Positions 15,400 through 24,135 of a stretch of DNA of 36,253 nucleotides are shown here, one piece after another (position 1 is the stretch's first letter; every line of letters begins with the position of its first letter). Made by a program: the position numbers and the translations under genes. Origin of the DNA: an uncultured Bryobacteraceae bacterium (GTDB taxonomy: Bacteria; Acidobacteriota; Terriglobia; Bryobacterales; Bryobacteraceae); NCBI GenBank assembly GCA_955652915.1, contig CATPCJ010000171.1, positions 1-36,253 on the forward strand. The letters are read 5' to 3'. The notes beneath the pieces were generated by a model. That model was not told the origin of the DNA and did not search any database. It saw only the letters and a program-made list of their open reading frames with translations.

Positions 15400-15576
15400 A
15401 TGGCGAGCGAGCTCAGACGGTTGCTGAGGAAACAGGGTTGCGCCTTCATAGAGGAATCTGGCCACACGCGGATCGTTCTCGGCTCGAAAATATCGCGTAT
15501 GCCCCGTCATCCGGCGAAGGAAATCAAGACTGGGACATTGCAGAGCATTTTGAAAGATCTCGATTTGAAGATGTGA
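15400..15576 (+). CDS. hicA: HicA-type toxin
   Basis: It has 58 residues from ATG 15400; ATG 15394 and a GTG at 15379 (inside the operator palindrome) are alternatives. The sequence follows HicA: ASELRRLLRKQGCAFIEES, then the active His in SGHTRIVLG, then PRHPAKEIKTGTLQSILKDL. HicA proteins are small double-stranded-RNA-binding-fold mRNA interferases that cut mRNA and stop growth. The hicB gene starts eight bases after the stop, the classical toxin-first order. His and the GTL-x-SIL tail are kept, so it is probably active. No Shine-Dalgarno sequence is visible, which would keep toxin translation low or imply a leaderless message. Confidence 0.88.
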   Translation: MASELRRLLRKQGCAFIEESGHTRIVLGSKISRMPRHPAKEIKTGTLQSILKDLDLKM

Positions 15577-15584
15577 GGACTGAA

Positions 15585-16019
15585 ATGGAGCCCTATCTGG
15601 CATTATTCGAACCCGACCGGAAGGCTGGCGGCTATGTGGTGACCTTCCCGGATTTCGGCTACGGCGTGACGCAAGGTGAAACCAAGGAGGAGACCATGGA
15701 GTTGGCGCGAGATCTTCTGATGCTGACCGTCGTGGACTACATGCGGGAATCCAAGCCGTTACCCCCGTCCAGGCGCCACCGCGGCTCGAAGTTCCATCCC
15801 GTCGTGCTGCCGGCTCTTCAAGCTGTCAAAGTCGATCTCTACACTGCATTTCTGGAGTCGGGCCTGAAGAAGGCGGAATTCGCACGCCGCATCGGGATAC
15901 CCAAGACACACATCGAACGTCTGTTTTCTCTCCGGCACCAGTCTCGTCTGGACCAGATCGAATCGGCATTTGGTGCGCTCGGCAAGCGTCTACACTTTGA
16001 GGCGCGTAACGCAGCCTAA
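15585..16019 (+). CDS. hicB: HicB-type antitoxin
   Basis: It has 144 residues. ATG at 15585 has GAGG eight bases before it. The N-terminal part is the HicB RNase-H-like fold: YLALFEPDRKAGGYVVTFPDF, then GVTQGETKEETMELARDLL. The C-terminal part (about residues 88-140; LKKAEFARRIGIPKTHIERLF) is a helix-turn-helix DNA-binding domain. It binds and neutralises HicA, and it probably represses the operon at the palindrome 15369-15386. It is separated from hicA by eight bases. Its Shine-Dalgarno site is better than that of hicA, which fits the need for antitoxin excess. Confidence 0.88.
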   Translation: MEPYLALFEPDRKAGGYVVTFPDFGYGVTQGETKEETMELARDLLMLTVVDYMRESKPLPPSRRHRGSKFHPVVLPALQAVKVDLYTAFLESGLKKAEFARRIGIPKTHIERLFSLRHQSRLDQIESAFGALGKRLHFEARNAA

Positions 16020-16085
16020 TGCTTCAGGCGTCCGGCGTTCTGCCCCGGACACAAAAGCCAAGCGTATAGCATTGGGGTACATGGA

Positions 16086-16158
16086 ACCACGACCGTAAGG
16101 AAGCGACGGCATCAGTGTTCCCGGCCGCTATTGGGGCGCGCTCCCTGACGGTCGCGGT
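16086..16158. repeat. Dispersed repeat, short copy C (terminal arms only)
   Basis: ACCACGACCGTAAGGAAGCG (16086-16105) and CGCTCCCTGACGGTCGCGGT (16139-16158) form an inverted repeat matching the terminal arms of copy B. The core is replaced by about 33 unrelated bases. It lies between hicB and the S9 peptidase gene. Confidence 0.7.
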
Positions 16159-16211
16159 TCAGTGCGCACGAACAGAATATCCCTGCGCTGCCTTTGCTAA
16201 ACTCGTATGCC

Positions 16212-18293
16212 ATGATCAACACTTCGGCATTCCGTCTTGCCGTCGCCTTCTCGGCAGCATCTCTTCTTATCGCGCAGCCCGCCGGCCAACGGCTTCTCAA
16301 GGTCGACGACATGCATCGTTTCCATGACGTGCGCGACGTTCAAATCTCGCCGGATGGGAAGTGGGTGGCGTACACGGTGGGGTCGGTGGATACCACCGCC
16401 GACAAGAGCGATAGCGACGTCTGGATGGCGAGTTGGGATGGCGCACGACAGTTGCGGATCACGTCGAGTCCGGAGAGCGAGACTGCTCCGCGCTTTAGCC
16501 CCGATGGCCGGTTCCTGTCATTTCTCTCGGGCCGCCCGGGGAAGGCCAAGGGTACGCAGATCTGGATGATGGATCGGACCGGGGGCGAAGCGCAGCAGTT
16601 CACCGAGTTCAAGGGACGGCTGTCGTCGTACGAGTGGTCGCCAGATTCGAAGCGCCTCTTACTGGTGATGTCGGAGCGCGATGCCGGCGATACCGACGAC
16701 GAGAAACCCGCCGTGGCCGGCAATAACGCGAAGGCGCCGAAGCCGATCGTCGTCAACCGGTACAAGTTTAAACAGGACGTCGTCGGGTACTTGATCCAGA
16801 AGACGCCGCGGCTTTACCTGTTCGATATCGCCTCCAAAAAAGCCGAGCCGCTGACGGCGGAGACTCTGGATGTAGCTTCGCCATCGTGGTCGCATGATGG
16901 GAATTCGATCGCGTTCCTCGGTAAAGAAGGCAAGGATTCGGAGCGCTACAACACCTGGAACGTCTACGTGATGGATGCTCGCGCCGGCGCCGCGCCTCGC
17001 CAGGTGACGCACTACGACGGTATACATTCATCGGCATCGCGCGCGCAGCCGGAGTGGAGTCCGGATGGCACGCGGCTGGTTTATCTACAGAGTTCGGGCG
17101 CAAAGTTGGGCGCCTACAACATGAGCCGGCTCGCGGTAGTCGCCGTTGCAGGAGGCGAGCCGAAGCTTCTGGCGTCGAAGCTGGATCGCTCCGTCTCCGC
17201 GCCTCGATTCACTCCCGATGGCTCTTCAATTTTGTTTCTGGTAACGGACGATCGTTCCGAGTATCCCGCGGGAATTTCAGTCAATGATGGCGGGGTGGAG
17301 CGTCTGGTGCAGGGATCGCGAGTGATTTCAACATTGGCGCAGGGAAAGGACGGACGGATGGCGGCGTTGGCATCCACCGACACGACGCATTCGGAAATTC
17401 ACGCTCTTGAGAACGGGGCGCTGCGGACGCTGACACATCACAATGACGCGTTGATGGCGGAGTTCAAATTTGGCGCGACAGAGGAATTCAGTTGTAAAGC
17501 GAAGGATGGCACCGAAGTACACGGCCTGATCACCAAGCCGGCGGACTACGAGGCGGGCCGCAAATATCCTACGCTGCTGCGCATACATGGTGGTCCAAAC
17601 GGACAGGACGCCCACTCGTTCAATTTTGAGCGCCAGCTTTTCGCGGCCAACGGATACGTGGTGGTGGCGGTGAATTATCGCGGAAGTTCGGGTCGAGGTG
17701 AAAAGTATCAGCGCACGATCGCGGCCGATTGGGGCAATAAAGAGGTCGTCGATTTGCAGGCGGCCATGGATCATGTCGTGACCATCGGGCTGGCCGATCC
17801 GGAACGGTTGGGCGTTGGCGGCTGGAGCTACGGTGGAATCCTTACCGATGCCATCATCGCCAAAGACCATCGTTTCAAGGCCGCCACCAGCGGCGCGGGC
17901 ACTGCGTTTCCGATCGCGCTCTACGGCGTGGATCAATACATCATGCAGTACAACGAAGAAATCGGGCCGCCGTGGAAGGTTGGGCTGGAGCCGTGGGCGA
18001 AAATTTCGTACGCATTCTTGCACGCGGATCAAATTACAACGCCGACGCTGTTCCTGGGCGGAGAAAAGGATTTCAACGTCCCGCTGGTGGGCGGCGAGCA
18101 GATGTATCAGGCGCTGGCCAGCCTGGGTGTGCCAACGGAATTGGTCGTTTATCCGGGCCAGTTTCACGGCATCACGCGGCCGAGTTATCAGAAAGATCGG
18201 ATCGAGAGGTATCTAGCCTGGTACGCGAAGTATCTCAAAGCCTCGGAGAAGACGGCAACGCCGACAGACGCTACGGCTAGCGCTGCTAAGTAA
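16212..18293 (+). CDS. Exported S9-family peptidase (acylaminoacyl/dipeptidyl peptidase-like)
   Basis: ATG at 16212 gives 693 residues with a signal peptide (NTSAFRLAVAFSAASLLIAQPA). Residues 25 to about 410 form a beta-propeller with PD40/WD40-like repeats (ISPDGKWVAYTVG, FSPDGRFLSFLSG, WSPDGTRLVYLQS, FTPDGSSILFLVT), which restricts access to small peptides. The C-terminal alpha/beta-hydrolase domain has the triad Ser539 in GGWSYGG, Asp620 in GGEKDFNVP and His652 in GQFHGI. It should cut short peptides in the periplasm, probably for nutrient use. There is no Shine-Dalgarno site; TAAACT (16198-16203) ends eight bases before the ATG, so the message may be leaderless. Confidence 0.93.
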   Translation: MINTSAFRLAVAFSAASLLIAQPAGQRLLKVDDMHRFHDVRDVQISPDGKWVAYTVGSVDTTADKSDSDVWMASWDGARQLRITSSPESETAPRFSPDGRFLSFLSGRPGKAKGTQIWMMDRTGGEAQQFTEFKGRLSSYEWSPDSKRLLLVMSERDAGDTDDEKPAVAGNNAKAPKPIVVNRYKFKQDVVGYLIQKTPRLYLFDIASKKAEPLTAETLDVASPSWSHDGNSIAFLGKEGKDSERYNTWNVYVMDARAGAAPRQVTHYDGIHSSASRAQPEWSPDGTRLVYLQSSGAKLGAYNMSRLAVVAVAGGEPKLLASKLDRSVSAPRFTPDGSSILFLVTDDRSEYPAGISVNDGGVERLVQGSRVISTLAQGKDGRMAALASTDTTHSEIHALENGALRTLTHHNDALMAEFKFGATEEFSCKAKDGTEVHGLITKPADYEAGRKYPTLLRIHGGPNGQDAHSFNFERQLFAANGYVVVAVNYRGSSGRGEKYQRTIAADWGNKEVVDLQAAMDHVVTIGLADPERLGVGGWSYGGILTDAIIAKDHRFKAATSGAGTAFPIALYGVDQYIMQYNEEIGPPWKVGLEPWAKISYAFLHADQITTPTLFLGGEKDFNVPLVGGEQMYQALASLGVPTELVVYPGQFHGITRPSYQKDRIERYLAWYAKYLKASEKTATPTDATASAAK

Positions 18294-18307
18294 GCTGCAC
18301 ATACGCA

Positions 18308-19072
18308 TCATCGCGCGTGAAGAAATTCCAAGCTCCGCACGCTTGGCATGTGTACGATTTCAGTAACCATTTGCGCGTGACTTTGTTTGAAGCGCGCAGC
18401 CAGTCGGATGAACAGCCTGCGCCGCATCGTACACATACATTCGACCAAGGTCTGGCGTCCACTTCGTCTTCCAACGCGCCGAAATACAGCGCCCAGCCAA
18501 CGGTCCGCGAGCCGGCAAATGATGCTCCACGATCGCAAAACGCTTTCGCTTCCGCTGCCCAGCAGCGCCAATTTGCGCGGGGCAGGCGCAGTACGATTCC
18601 TGCGATTCAGCATTGCCGGCGACGTTAACGGTACGCGCCCCGCTCGAAATCCAAGGCCAGTGTGCCGCTCGATCCGAGCGACCAGATCGTCGTGAGACCG
18701 GAAGGCATTCACGTGGCCGCCACCGCTCGCGAGCCAGCGATACAGGCGGTCCGCAAACGTACTTGCATCGGGTACGGCGATGTACAAGGAGCCGTCCGCC
18801 TTGATTACGCGGCCCAATTCTTTGAGCGTTTCGTTTACGCTTTCAAAATGCTCCAGACTATGGTTCGCGACGACAGCGTCGAGGACATGCGACCCGAACG
18901 GTAACCGTGCCGCGTCCGCCTGAACGAAATCAACCGCGGTGATTCGGGGATGCGGATCCAAATCCAGCCGGGTAGTTCGAAGCGGATATTGCGCGGCGCG
19001 GAAGCTTCCGCCGCGGCTTCCCACATCCAGGACGCGGGCGCCCTCGGGCAAGTGCCGCGGGATTTCATGCAT
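18308..19072 (-). CDS. Class I SAM-dependent methyltransferase
   Basis: ATG at 19072 is chosen (254 residues); it overlaps the hutH stop by eight bases and gives MHEIPRHLPEGARVLDVG at the start of the fold. The frame is open further upstream inside hutH, where a CAGCM segment could belong to a longer form. SAM motif I is VLDVGSRGGSF, motif II acid in LDLDPHP, then VQADAARLPFGS and VVANHSLEHFE. The C-terminal 80 residues are Arg-rich and poorly conserved-looking. The methyl acceptor is unknown. Overlap with hutH suggests co-transcription, although no histidine-pathway link is obvious. Confidence 0.8.
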   Translation of the reverse strand: MHEIPRHLPEGARVLDVGSRGGSFRAAQYPLRTTRLDLDPHPRITAVDFVQADAARLPFGSHVLDAVVANHSLEHFESVNETLKELGRVIKADGSLYIAVPDASTFADRLYRWLASGGGHVNAFRSHDDLVARIERHTGLGFRAGRVPLTSPAMLNRRNRTAPAPRKLALLGSGSESVLRSWSIICRLADRWLGAVFRRVGRRSGRQTLVECMCTMRRRLFIRLAARFKQSHAQMVTEIVHMPSVRSLEFLHAR

Positions 19073-20564
19073 GCAACCGGCGCAACGCTCCTGATGCGAT
19101 CCACTCGCCGACGCTTTCGATATCCGCCGACAACGGACGATCGCCGGTCCAGGGAGCACTCACCGCCTGCAGCGCCATTCGAGTTTTTTCGATCATCGGG
19201 CTCGAAGCCAATGGACGCAAGCAATCCAGCGCGCGCGCCGCGGTAAGCATCTCGATGGCGAGAACGTTGCGTGTGTTGCGGACTACCTGCTTCAGCTTTA
19301 TGGCGGACGTCATCCCCATGCTGACGAAATCCTCTTTGTTGCCGCTGGTGGTGATGGAACAGGTCGAGGCCGGATGTGCCAGTACTTGATTTTCGGCGAC
19401 CAACCCCGCCGCTGTGACCTGCAGCATCATGAAGCCGGATTCCAGGCCCGGGTGGTTGGTGAGAAATGGCGGCAGCTCCTCGTTGAGCGCCGGATTCACT
19501 AAACGGTCGATGCGCCGCTCTGAAATGCCCGCAAGCACCGTGAGCGCAACCGCCATGGCATCCAACTGGAGCGCCAGCGGCTCACCATGAAAGTTGCCGC
19601 CGGAGATAATCTCCTCGTCAATTACCAGCGGATTGTCGGTAACCGAATTCAATTCGATTTCGAACGTGCGGCGAGCTTCCGCAAGCGAGTCGCGAACGGC
19701 TCCATGCACCTGCGGAGCGCAGCGTAGCGAGTAAGCATCTTGAACCCGCCGGCAAGTTATATGCGATTCGCGAATTTGGCTGCCCTCTAAATATTTCGTC
19801 AGATTCGCGGCACTCTGAATCTGTCCGGGATATGGACGCGTCTGCTGCAGACGAGGGTCGAAGGCTCTCGGAGTGCCGCGCAGACCGTCGAGGGTCATGG
19901 CGCACACCAGGTCGGCGGCGTCGGCCAGGATTTCCGCAATCAAAAGCTGCAGGCCCCCGGAGGCGAGCATGGCTTGTGTGCCGTTGACCAGCGAGATGCC
20001 TTCCTTCGACGCCAGCACGATGGGCTCAATTCCCGCCCGCCGCAACGCTTCCGCGCCCGCGCGTCGAGCGTCCTGGAATTGAGCTTCGCCTTCGCCGATC
20101 AGGACCAGCGCGATGTGCGCCAACGGAGCCAGGTCGCCGCTTGCGCCGACACTGCCTTGAGATGGAACTATGGGCGTAACGCCATGGTTCAGCAAATCGC
20201 ACAAACATTGCGCGACCAGTGGACGAATCCCAGAAAATCCTTTCGCCAGCACATTGGCGCGGATAAGCATCATGGCGCGAACTTCTTCACGCGCCAGCGG
20301 CTGCCCCACTCCGCAAGCATGCGAGCGAACGACGTTACGCTGTAGCTGCTCCAATTCTTCAGGCGGCACCCGAACGTCCGCCAGCAATCCTACCCCGGTA
20401 TTCACGGCATAAACAGGCGCATCGCCGGCCGCCAGCCGCTCAACAATCGCGCGCGAACGTTGCATGGCCGTTATAGCCGCGGGCGTAATCTCGACCGGCT
20501 CATCCTCTTTCGATACCTGGTACACGTCCACGAAAGAAAGGTGCGAGCCGTCGATCGAAACCAT
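19065..20564 (-). CDS. hutH: Histidine ammonia-lyase
   Basis: It has 499 residues and is cytoplasmic. It removes ammonia from L-histidine to give urocanate, the first step of histidine breakdown. The Ala141-Ser142-Gly143 triad in GSVGASGDLAPLAH forms the MIO cofactor. Tyr52 in VYAVNTGVG is the catalytic base, and SHACGVG (His82) is the His-specific lid residue that separates HAL from Phe/Tyr lyases. SVTDNPLV and GNFHGEPLALQLD follow the family pattern. No other hut genes (urocanase, imidazolonepropionase) are in the window; relatives without them can supply MIO-type products, but the His82 pattern favours histidine. It overlaps the methyltransferase gene at its end. Confidence 0.93.
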   Translation of the reverse strand: MVSIDGSHLSFVDVYQVSKEDEPVEITPAAITAMQRSRAIVERLAAGDAPVYAVNTGVGLLADVRVPPEELEQLQRNVVRSHACGVGQPLAREEVRAMMLIRANVLAKGFSGIRPLVAQCLCDLLNHGVTPIVPSQGSVGASGDLAPLAHIALVLIGEGEAQFQDARRAGAEALRRAGIEPIVLASKEGISLVNGTQAMLASGGLQLLIAEILADAADLVCAMTLDGLRGTPRAFDPRLQQTRPYPGQIQSAANLTKYLEGSQIRESHITCRRVQDAYSLRCAPQVHGAVRDSLAEARRTFEIELNSVTDNPLVIDEEIISGGNFHGEPLALQLDAMAVALTVLAGISERRIDRLVNPALNEELPPFLTNHPGLESGFMMLQVTAAGLVAENQVLAHPASTCSITTSGNKEDFVSMGMTSAIKLKQVVRNTRNVLAIEMLTAARALDCLRPLASSPMIEKTRMALQAVSAPWTGDRPLSADIESVGEWIASGALRRLHA

Positions 20565-20570
20565 CTCTAT

Positions 20571-20598
20571 ATATTAGCCAGCCGCCGTTCGCGCTCAA
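20571..20598 (-). promoter_or_regulatory. Candidate leaderless promoter of hutH
   Basis: On the minus strand TTGAGC (plus 20593-20598) and TAATAT (plus 20571-20576) are spaced 16 bases. Six bases separate the -10 from the ATG, so the transcript would start at or near the start codon. No Shine-Dalgarno site is present. Confidence 0.5.
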
Positions 20599-20617
20599 TT
20601 GATATCCTGGTGGAACC

Positions 20618-21808
20618 ATGGATCTCAACCTTACTCCGGCAGAACTCAGCTTTCGCGACGAAGTTCGCGCGTGGCTGAAGGCCAACGTTCCAGCCGACTG
20701 GGAAACGCATCGCACGGAAGATGAAATGCACGCGCGGTTCGAGTTTCTTCGGGCCTGGCAGAAGAAAGTATTCGAAGCTGGATGGGCCGGTATTGCGTGG
20801 CCGAAAGAATACGGCGGCCGCGGCGCATCGTTGATGGAGCAAGTAATCTTCACCGAAGAGATGGCCCGCGCCGGAGCGCCGCCGCTCGCCAATATTCTGG
20901 GCTTGATGTTGATCGGCCCGACCGTCATCGCGTTTGGGACCGATGCCCAAAAGAGGCGTTTTCTCGCGAATATTTTGAGCGCCGACGAGATCTGGTGCCA
21001 GGGATTTTCCGAACCCAATGCCGGCTCCGATCTGGCGAATGTCCGCACGGAAGCGAAGCTCGACGGCGATCATTACGTTATCAACGGCCAAAAGGTTTGG
21101 ACCAGTTACGGTTGGGCAGCCGATTGGTGCGCTCTGCTCACGCGTTCAGATCCGGAATCAACCAAGCACAAGGGACTCACTTACATCTTGGTGGATATGA
21201 AGAGCCCCGGCGTGGAGGTTCGTCCGCTTCGCCAGATGACCGGGGAAAGCGAATTCTGCGAGCTCTTCTTCCGCGATGTTCGCGTACCCGCTGAAAACGT
21301 GCTCGGCAAAGTTGGCGATGGCTGGAACGTGGCGCTGGGAACGCTGATGCACGAGCGCGCCACGCTGGGCGCCGGAATGCAGATTACCTTCAAGCGCCAG
21401 TTCGATCGGCTGGTGCAACTTTCCCACACCATGAATCGCAATGGTCGTCCGGCCGCCGAAGATCCGGTGATGCGCCAAAAGCTCGCGCAGAGCTACGTGG
21501 AAATCGAAATTATGCGCCTGAACCAGATGCGCTCCATTTCACGCATCAATCAAAACGGCGTCCCAGGACCGGAGGGATCCATCCAAAAGATTTTCTGGAC
21601 CGAGCTAAACCAGCGCTTCCAACAGGTGGCGGCGGAGCTGCTAGGCCCATACGTGCAAGTGACCAAAGGCGCCAGCCACGCCATTGACGACGGCATGTGG
21701 GCGTACTCATTCCTGCGCGCCCGCGGCAACACTATCGAAGCGGGAACGTCGGAAATTCAACGAAACATAGTCGGCCACTTTGTTTTGGGCCTGCCGAAGA
21801 GTTATTGA
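20618..21808 (+). CDS. Acyl-CoA dehydrogenase, subunit/paralogue 1
   Basis: It has 396 residues. A GGTGG lies four bases before the ATG. The family FAD- and substrate-binding strands are present: WCQGFSEPNAGSDLANVRTEA, then GQKVWTSYGWAADWCALLTR, and the end TIEAGTSEIQRNIVGHFVLGLP. Such enzymes take two hydrogens from acyl-CoA to give the 2-enoyl-CoA, passing electrons to ETF. The sequence type (long N-terminal helix, EAGTSEIQ end) is like the alpha-type subunit of heteromeric dehydrogenases that act on sterol or branched side chains. It starts a three-gene set with a second dehydrogenase 12 bases on and a nitrilase after that. The real substrate is not known. Confidence 0.9.
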   Translation: MDLNLTPAELSFRDEVRAWLKANVPADWETHRTEDEMHARFEFLRAWQKKVFEAGWAGIAWPKEYGGRGASLMEQVIFTEEMARAGAPPLANILGLMLIGPTVIAFGTDAQKRRFLANILSADEIWCQGFSEPNAGSDLANVRTEAKLDGDHYVINGQKVWTSYGWAADWCALLTRSDPESTKHKGLTYILVDMKSPGVEVRPLRQMTGESEFCELFFRDVRVPAENVLGKVGDGWNVALGTLMHERATLGAGMQITFKRQFDRLVQLSHTMNRNGRPAAEDPVMRQKLAQSYVEIEIMRLNQMRSISRINQNGVPGPEGSIQKIFWTELNQRFQQVAAELLGPYVQVTKGASHAIDDGMWAYSFLRARGNTIEAGTSEIQRNIVGHFVLGLPKSY

Positions 21809-21820
21809 GGATCGGATTTT

Positions 21821-22996
21821 ATGCTATTTGGACTAACGGAAACTCAACAGACGCTGAAGAATACGGTTCGCAAATTTCTCGCGGCGGAATGCCCGCCCGC
21901 CGAGGTGCGGAAAATGATGGACACCGAGACTGCCTTCGACGCGGCTTTGTGGACTAAGATGGCCGGCCAGGGCTGGACCGGCATCCTCTTTCCTGAAGAG
22001 CACGGTGGATTTGGCATGGGCATGGTGGAGATGGTGGCAGCCTTGGAAGAGATGGGCCGCGCGCTGCTGCCTGGCCCTTACTTCAGCACGGTGTTGATGG
22101 CCGGCACGGTCTTGGATGCGGCGGGTGATGAGGTCCAGAAGGAAAAGTATCTCGCGCCGATTTGCCGGGGCGAGGCGAAGGCCACAGTCGCTTTTCTGGA
22201 AGAATCGGCCTCGTGGGATCCGGACGCCGTCCGCTTAAATGCATCCGCCGGCAAGACCGGCTACACGTTGGATGGATTGAAGCTGTTCGTGCCGGATGCC
22301 GCGGTGGCCGATTTTATTATCTGCGTGGCGCGGCTTGGGAGTGAACTCGCATTGTTTGTGGTGCCGTCCAAAACGCCGGGGCTTCACATCACCTATTTGC
22401 CCACGATGGACGCGACGCGAAAGCTCTACGAGGTGTCCTTCCGGGGCGTCGCGATAGCGCGCGAGAATTTGCTGGCGAGCGGCAAGCGTGCGCAGTCCGC
22501 ACTCAAGCGCGCACGCGACATCGCTACCGTGGGACTGGTGGCGGAGATGACCGGCGGCATGCAGCGGCTGCTCGAAATCACAGTGGAATACGCCAAGACG
22601 AGAAAGCAGTTTGGCCGGCCGATCGGGCAGTTTCAGGCGGTGCAGCATCAATGCGCCGACATGCTGTTGTACACCGAGAGCTCGCGATCCGCGGCTTACT
22701 ATGCGGCCTGGGCTTTGCACGAAGGTATTCCGGAAGCGCACCTTTCAGTGGCGGTGGCAAAGGCATACGCCAGCGACGCGTATCGCGAAGTGGGCAACCG
22801 CGCGATCCAAGTCCACGGCGGCATGGGCTTCACCTGGGAGAACGACGCGCACCTCTACTACCGGCGCGCGAAGGCCTCCGAAATTGCATTTGGAGACGCG
22901 GCGTACCATCGCGAGCGAGTCGCTCAGATGGTCGTCGACGCCGAACAGGTTCCAGCGGAAGAAGGTGTTTTGCTGGCGGCGAACGCGCGCGACTAA
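21821..22996 (+). CDS. Acyl-CoA dehydrogenase, subunit/paralogue 2
   Basis: It has 391 residues, starting 12 bases after the first dehydrogenase. It keeps the fold (WTGILFPEEHGGFGMGMVEM; RKQFGRPIGQFQAVQHQCADM; QVHGGMGFTWENDAHLYYRRAK), but the GxxEPxxGSD substrate strand of its neighbour is replaced by LEESASWDPDAV, and the usual Glu-Gly-Thr end is absent. This is the pattern of the non-catalytic or FAD-sharing beta subunit of alpha2beta2 acyl-CoA dehydrogenases. I infer that the two genes encode one heteromeric enzyme. An independent second enzyme is the alternative. Confidence 0.88.
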   Translation: MLFGLTETQQTLKNTVRKFLAAECPPAEVRKMMDTETAFDAALWTKMAGQGWTGILFPEEHGGFGMGMVEMVAALEEMGRALLPGPYFSTVLMAGTVLDAAGDEVQKEKYLAPICRGEAKATVAFLEESASWDPDAVRLNASAGKTGYTLDGLKLFVPDAAVADFIICVARLGSELALFVVPSKTPGLHITYLPTMDATRKLYEVSFRGVAIARENLLASGKRAQSALKRARDIATVGLVAEMTGGMQRLLEITVEYAKTRKQFGRPIGQFQAVQHQCADMLLYTESSRSAAYYAAWALHEGIPEAHLSVAVAKAYASDAYREVGNRAIQVHGGMGFTWENDAHLYYRRAKASEIAFGDAAYHRERVAQMVVDAEQVPAEEGVLLAANARD

Positions 22997-23007
22997 CATT
23001 GGTCCAC

Positions 23008-23937
23008 ATGGAGAAAATTAGAGCCGCGGTCGTTCAAGCCGGTTCCTACGTCTTCGACACGCCCCGGACAATTGAAAAACTCAGAACCTATTGCGCGGAG
23101 GCGCAGGCCACGGGTGCAACACTGGTGGTGTTCCCCGAAGCCTTTCTCGGCGGCTATCCCAAGGGTATCGATTTCGGCGCACGCGTCGGCTCGCGCTCAC
23201 CGCAGGGACGCGATGATTTCCGGCGCTATTGGGATGCCGCGATCGCGGTTCCTGGCCCACAGACCTCGACTATTGGCGAAATCGCCGTAGCGCAGGCAAT
23301 CAATGTAGTCGTCGGCGTCATTGAGCGCGAGGGCGGCACTCTGTATTGCACGGCTCTGTTCTTCGGCTCCGACGGCGAACTGAAAGGCAAGCATCGAAAA
23401 TTAATGCCGACCGCAATGGAGCGGCTGGTATGGGGCTTCGGCGATGGGTCGACGATGCCGGCCGTCTCCACGGAGTTCGGAACGGTAGGCATGGCGATTT
23501 GCTGGGAAAATTATATGCCGTTGTTTCGAAGCGCTATGTACGCGAAGGGAGTCAATCTATGGTGCGCACCCACCGTGGATGACCGCGAGACATGGCGGGC
23601 AAGCATGCAACATGTCGCTCTCGAGGGCCGCTGTTTCGTTCTCAGTGCGTGTCAGTACCTGGTGCGTTCCGATTGTCCCGAGGCATATCATCCCATTCAA
23701 GGCGAAGCCCCGGATACGGTTTTGATCAATGGCGGCAGCGTGATCGTATCGCCTCTGGGTGAAATACTCGCCGGTCCTCTGCGCGGGCGCGAAGGCATCC
23801 TTACCGCCGATCTGGATCTCAACGAGATCGCTCGGGGCAAATTCGATTTTGATGTCGTCGGGCACTATGCGCGGCCGGACGTCTTCACGCTTTCCGTGGA
23901 TGGGCGACGAAAACCGGCCGTCGATTTTCAATCTTAG
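23008..23937 (+). CDS. Nitrilase/carbon-nitrogen hydrolase
   Basis: ATG at 23008 gives 309 residues; it lies 11 bases after the dehydrogenase stop, so translation may be coupled. The frame is open upstream through the dehydrogenase gene, but that part is only a shadow. The nitrilase triad is complete: Glu44 in VVFPEAF, Lys131 in HRKLMPT and Cys165 in AICWENYMP. The short CWENYMP context and length match aliphatic/aromatic nitrilases, which hydrolyse a nitrile to the acid plus ammonia. Some relatives act on amides. Position after acyl-CoA dehydrogenases suggests a catabolic set, but no pathway can be named. Confidence 0.9.
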   Translation: MEKIRAAVVQAGSYVFDTPRTIEKLRTYCAEAQATGATLVVFPEAFLGGYPKGIDFGARVGSRSPQGRDDFRRYWDAAIAVPGPQTSTIGEIAVAQAINVVVGVIEREGGTLYCTALFFGSDGELKGKHRKLMPTAMERLVWGFGDGSTMPAVSTEFGTVGMAICWENYMPLFRSAMYAKGVNLWCAPTVDDRETWRASMQHVALEGRCFVLSACQYLVRSDCPEAYHPIQGEAPDTVLINGGSVIVSPLGEILAGPLRGREGILTADLDLNEIARGKFDFDVVGHYARPDVFTLSVDGRRKPAVDFQS

Positions 23938-23998
23938 CGAACGATAAACCATCAACCGAGCCGTCATGGCTAGGAAGACGTCGCGTGGACACTCATGT

Positions 23999-24066
23999 CT
24001 GCGGCCTCGAGACTCATCTCGAGGCTCTTTCCACACAGAGCGTCGAGACAAGTCTCGACGCCGCAG
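23999..24066. repeat. Compound palindrome able to form a three-way junction
   Basis: CTGCGG (23999-24004) pairs with CCGCAG (24061-24066). Within it are two perfect hairpins: CCTCGAGA-CTCA-TCTCGAGG (24005-24024) and GCGTCGAGAC-AA-GTCTCGACGC (24040-24061). It lies between convergent genes (nitrilase plus, PhoPQ-related minus). It could serve as a bidirectional terminator-like structure, although no T-run follows. Confidence 0.8.
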
Positions 24067-24135
24067 CCTGAAGGCCGCGCCACATGACTCGGATTCATTT
24101 CGTGAGTCCGTTCGACCGGCAAGGCTCCCAAATGG

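Noticed and set aside
17328..18167. 279-codon minus-strand open frame
   Set aside because: Antisense to the S9 peptidase catalytic domain.
22651..23007. Long N-terminal extension of the nitrilase frame
   Set aside because: It lies inside the dehydrogenase gene in another frame; the nitrilase fold begins at ATG 23008.
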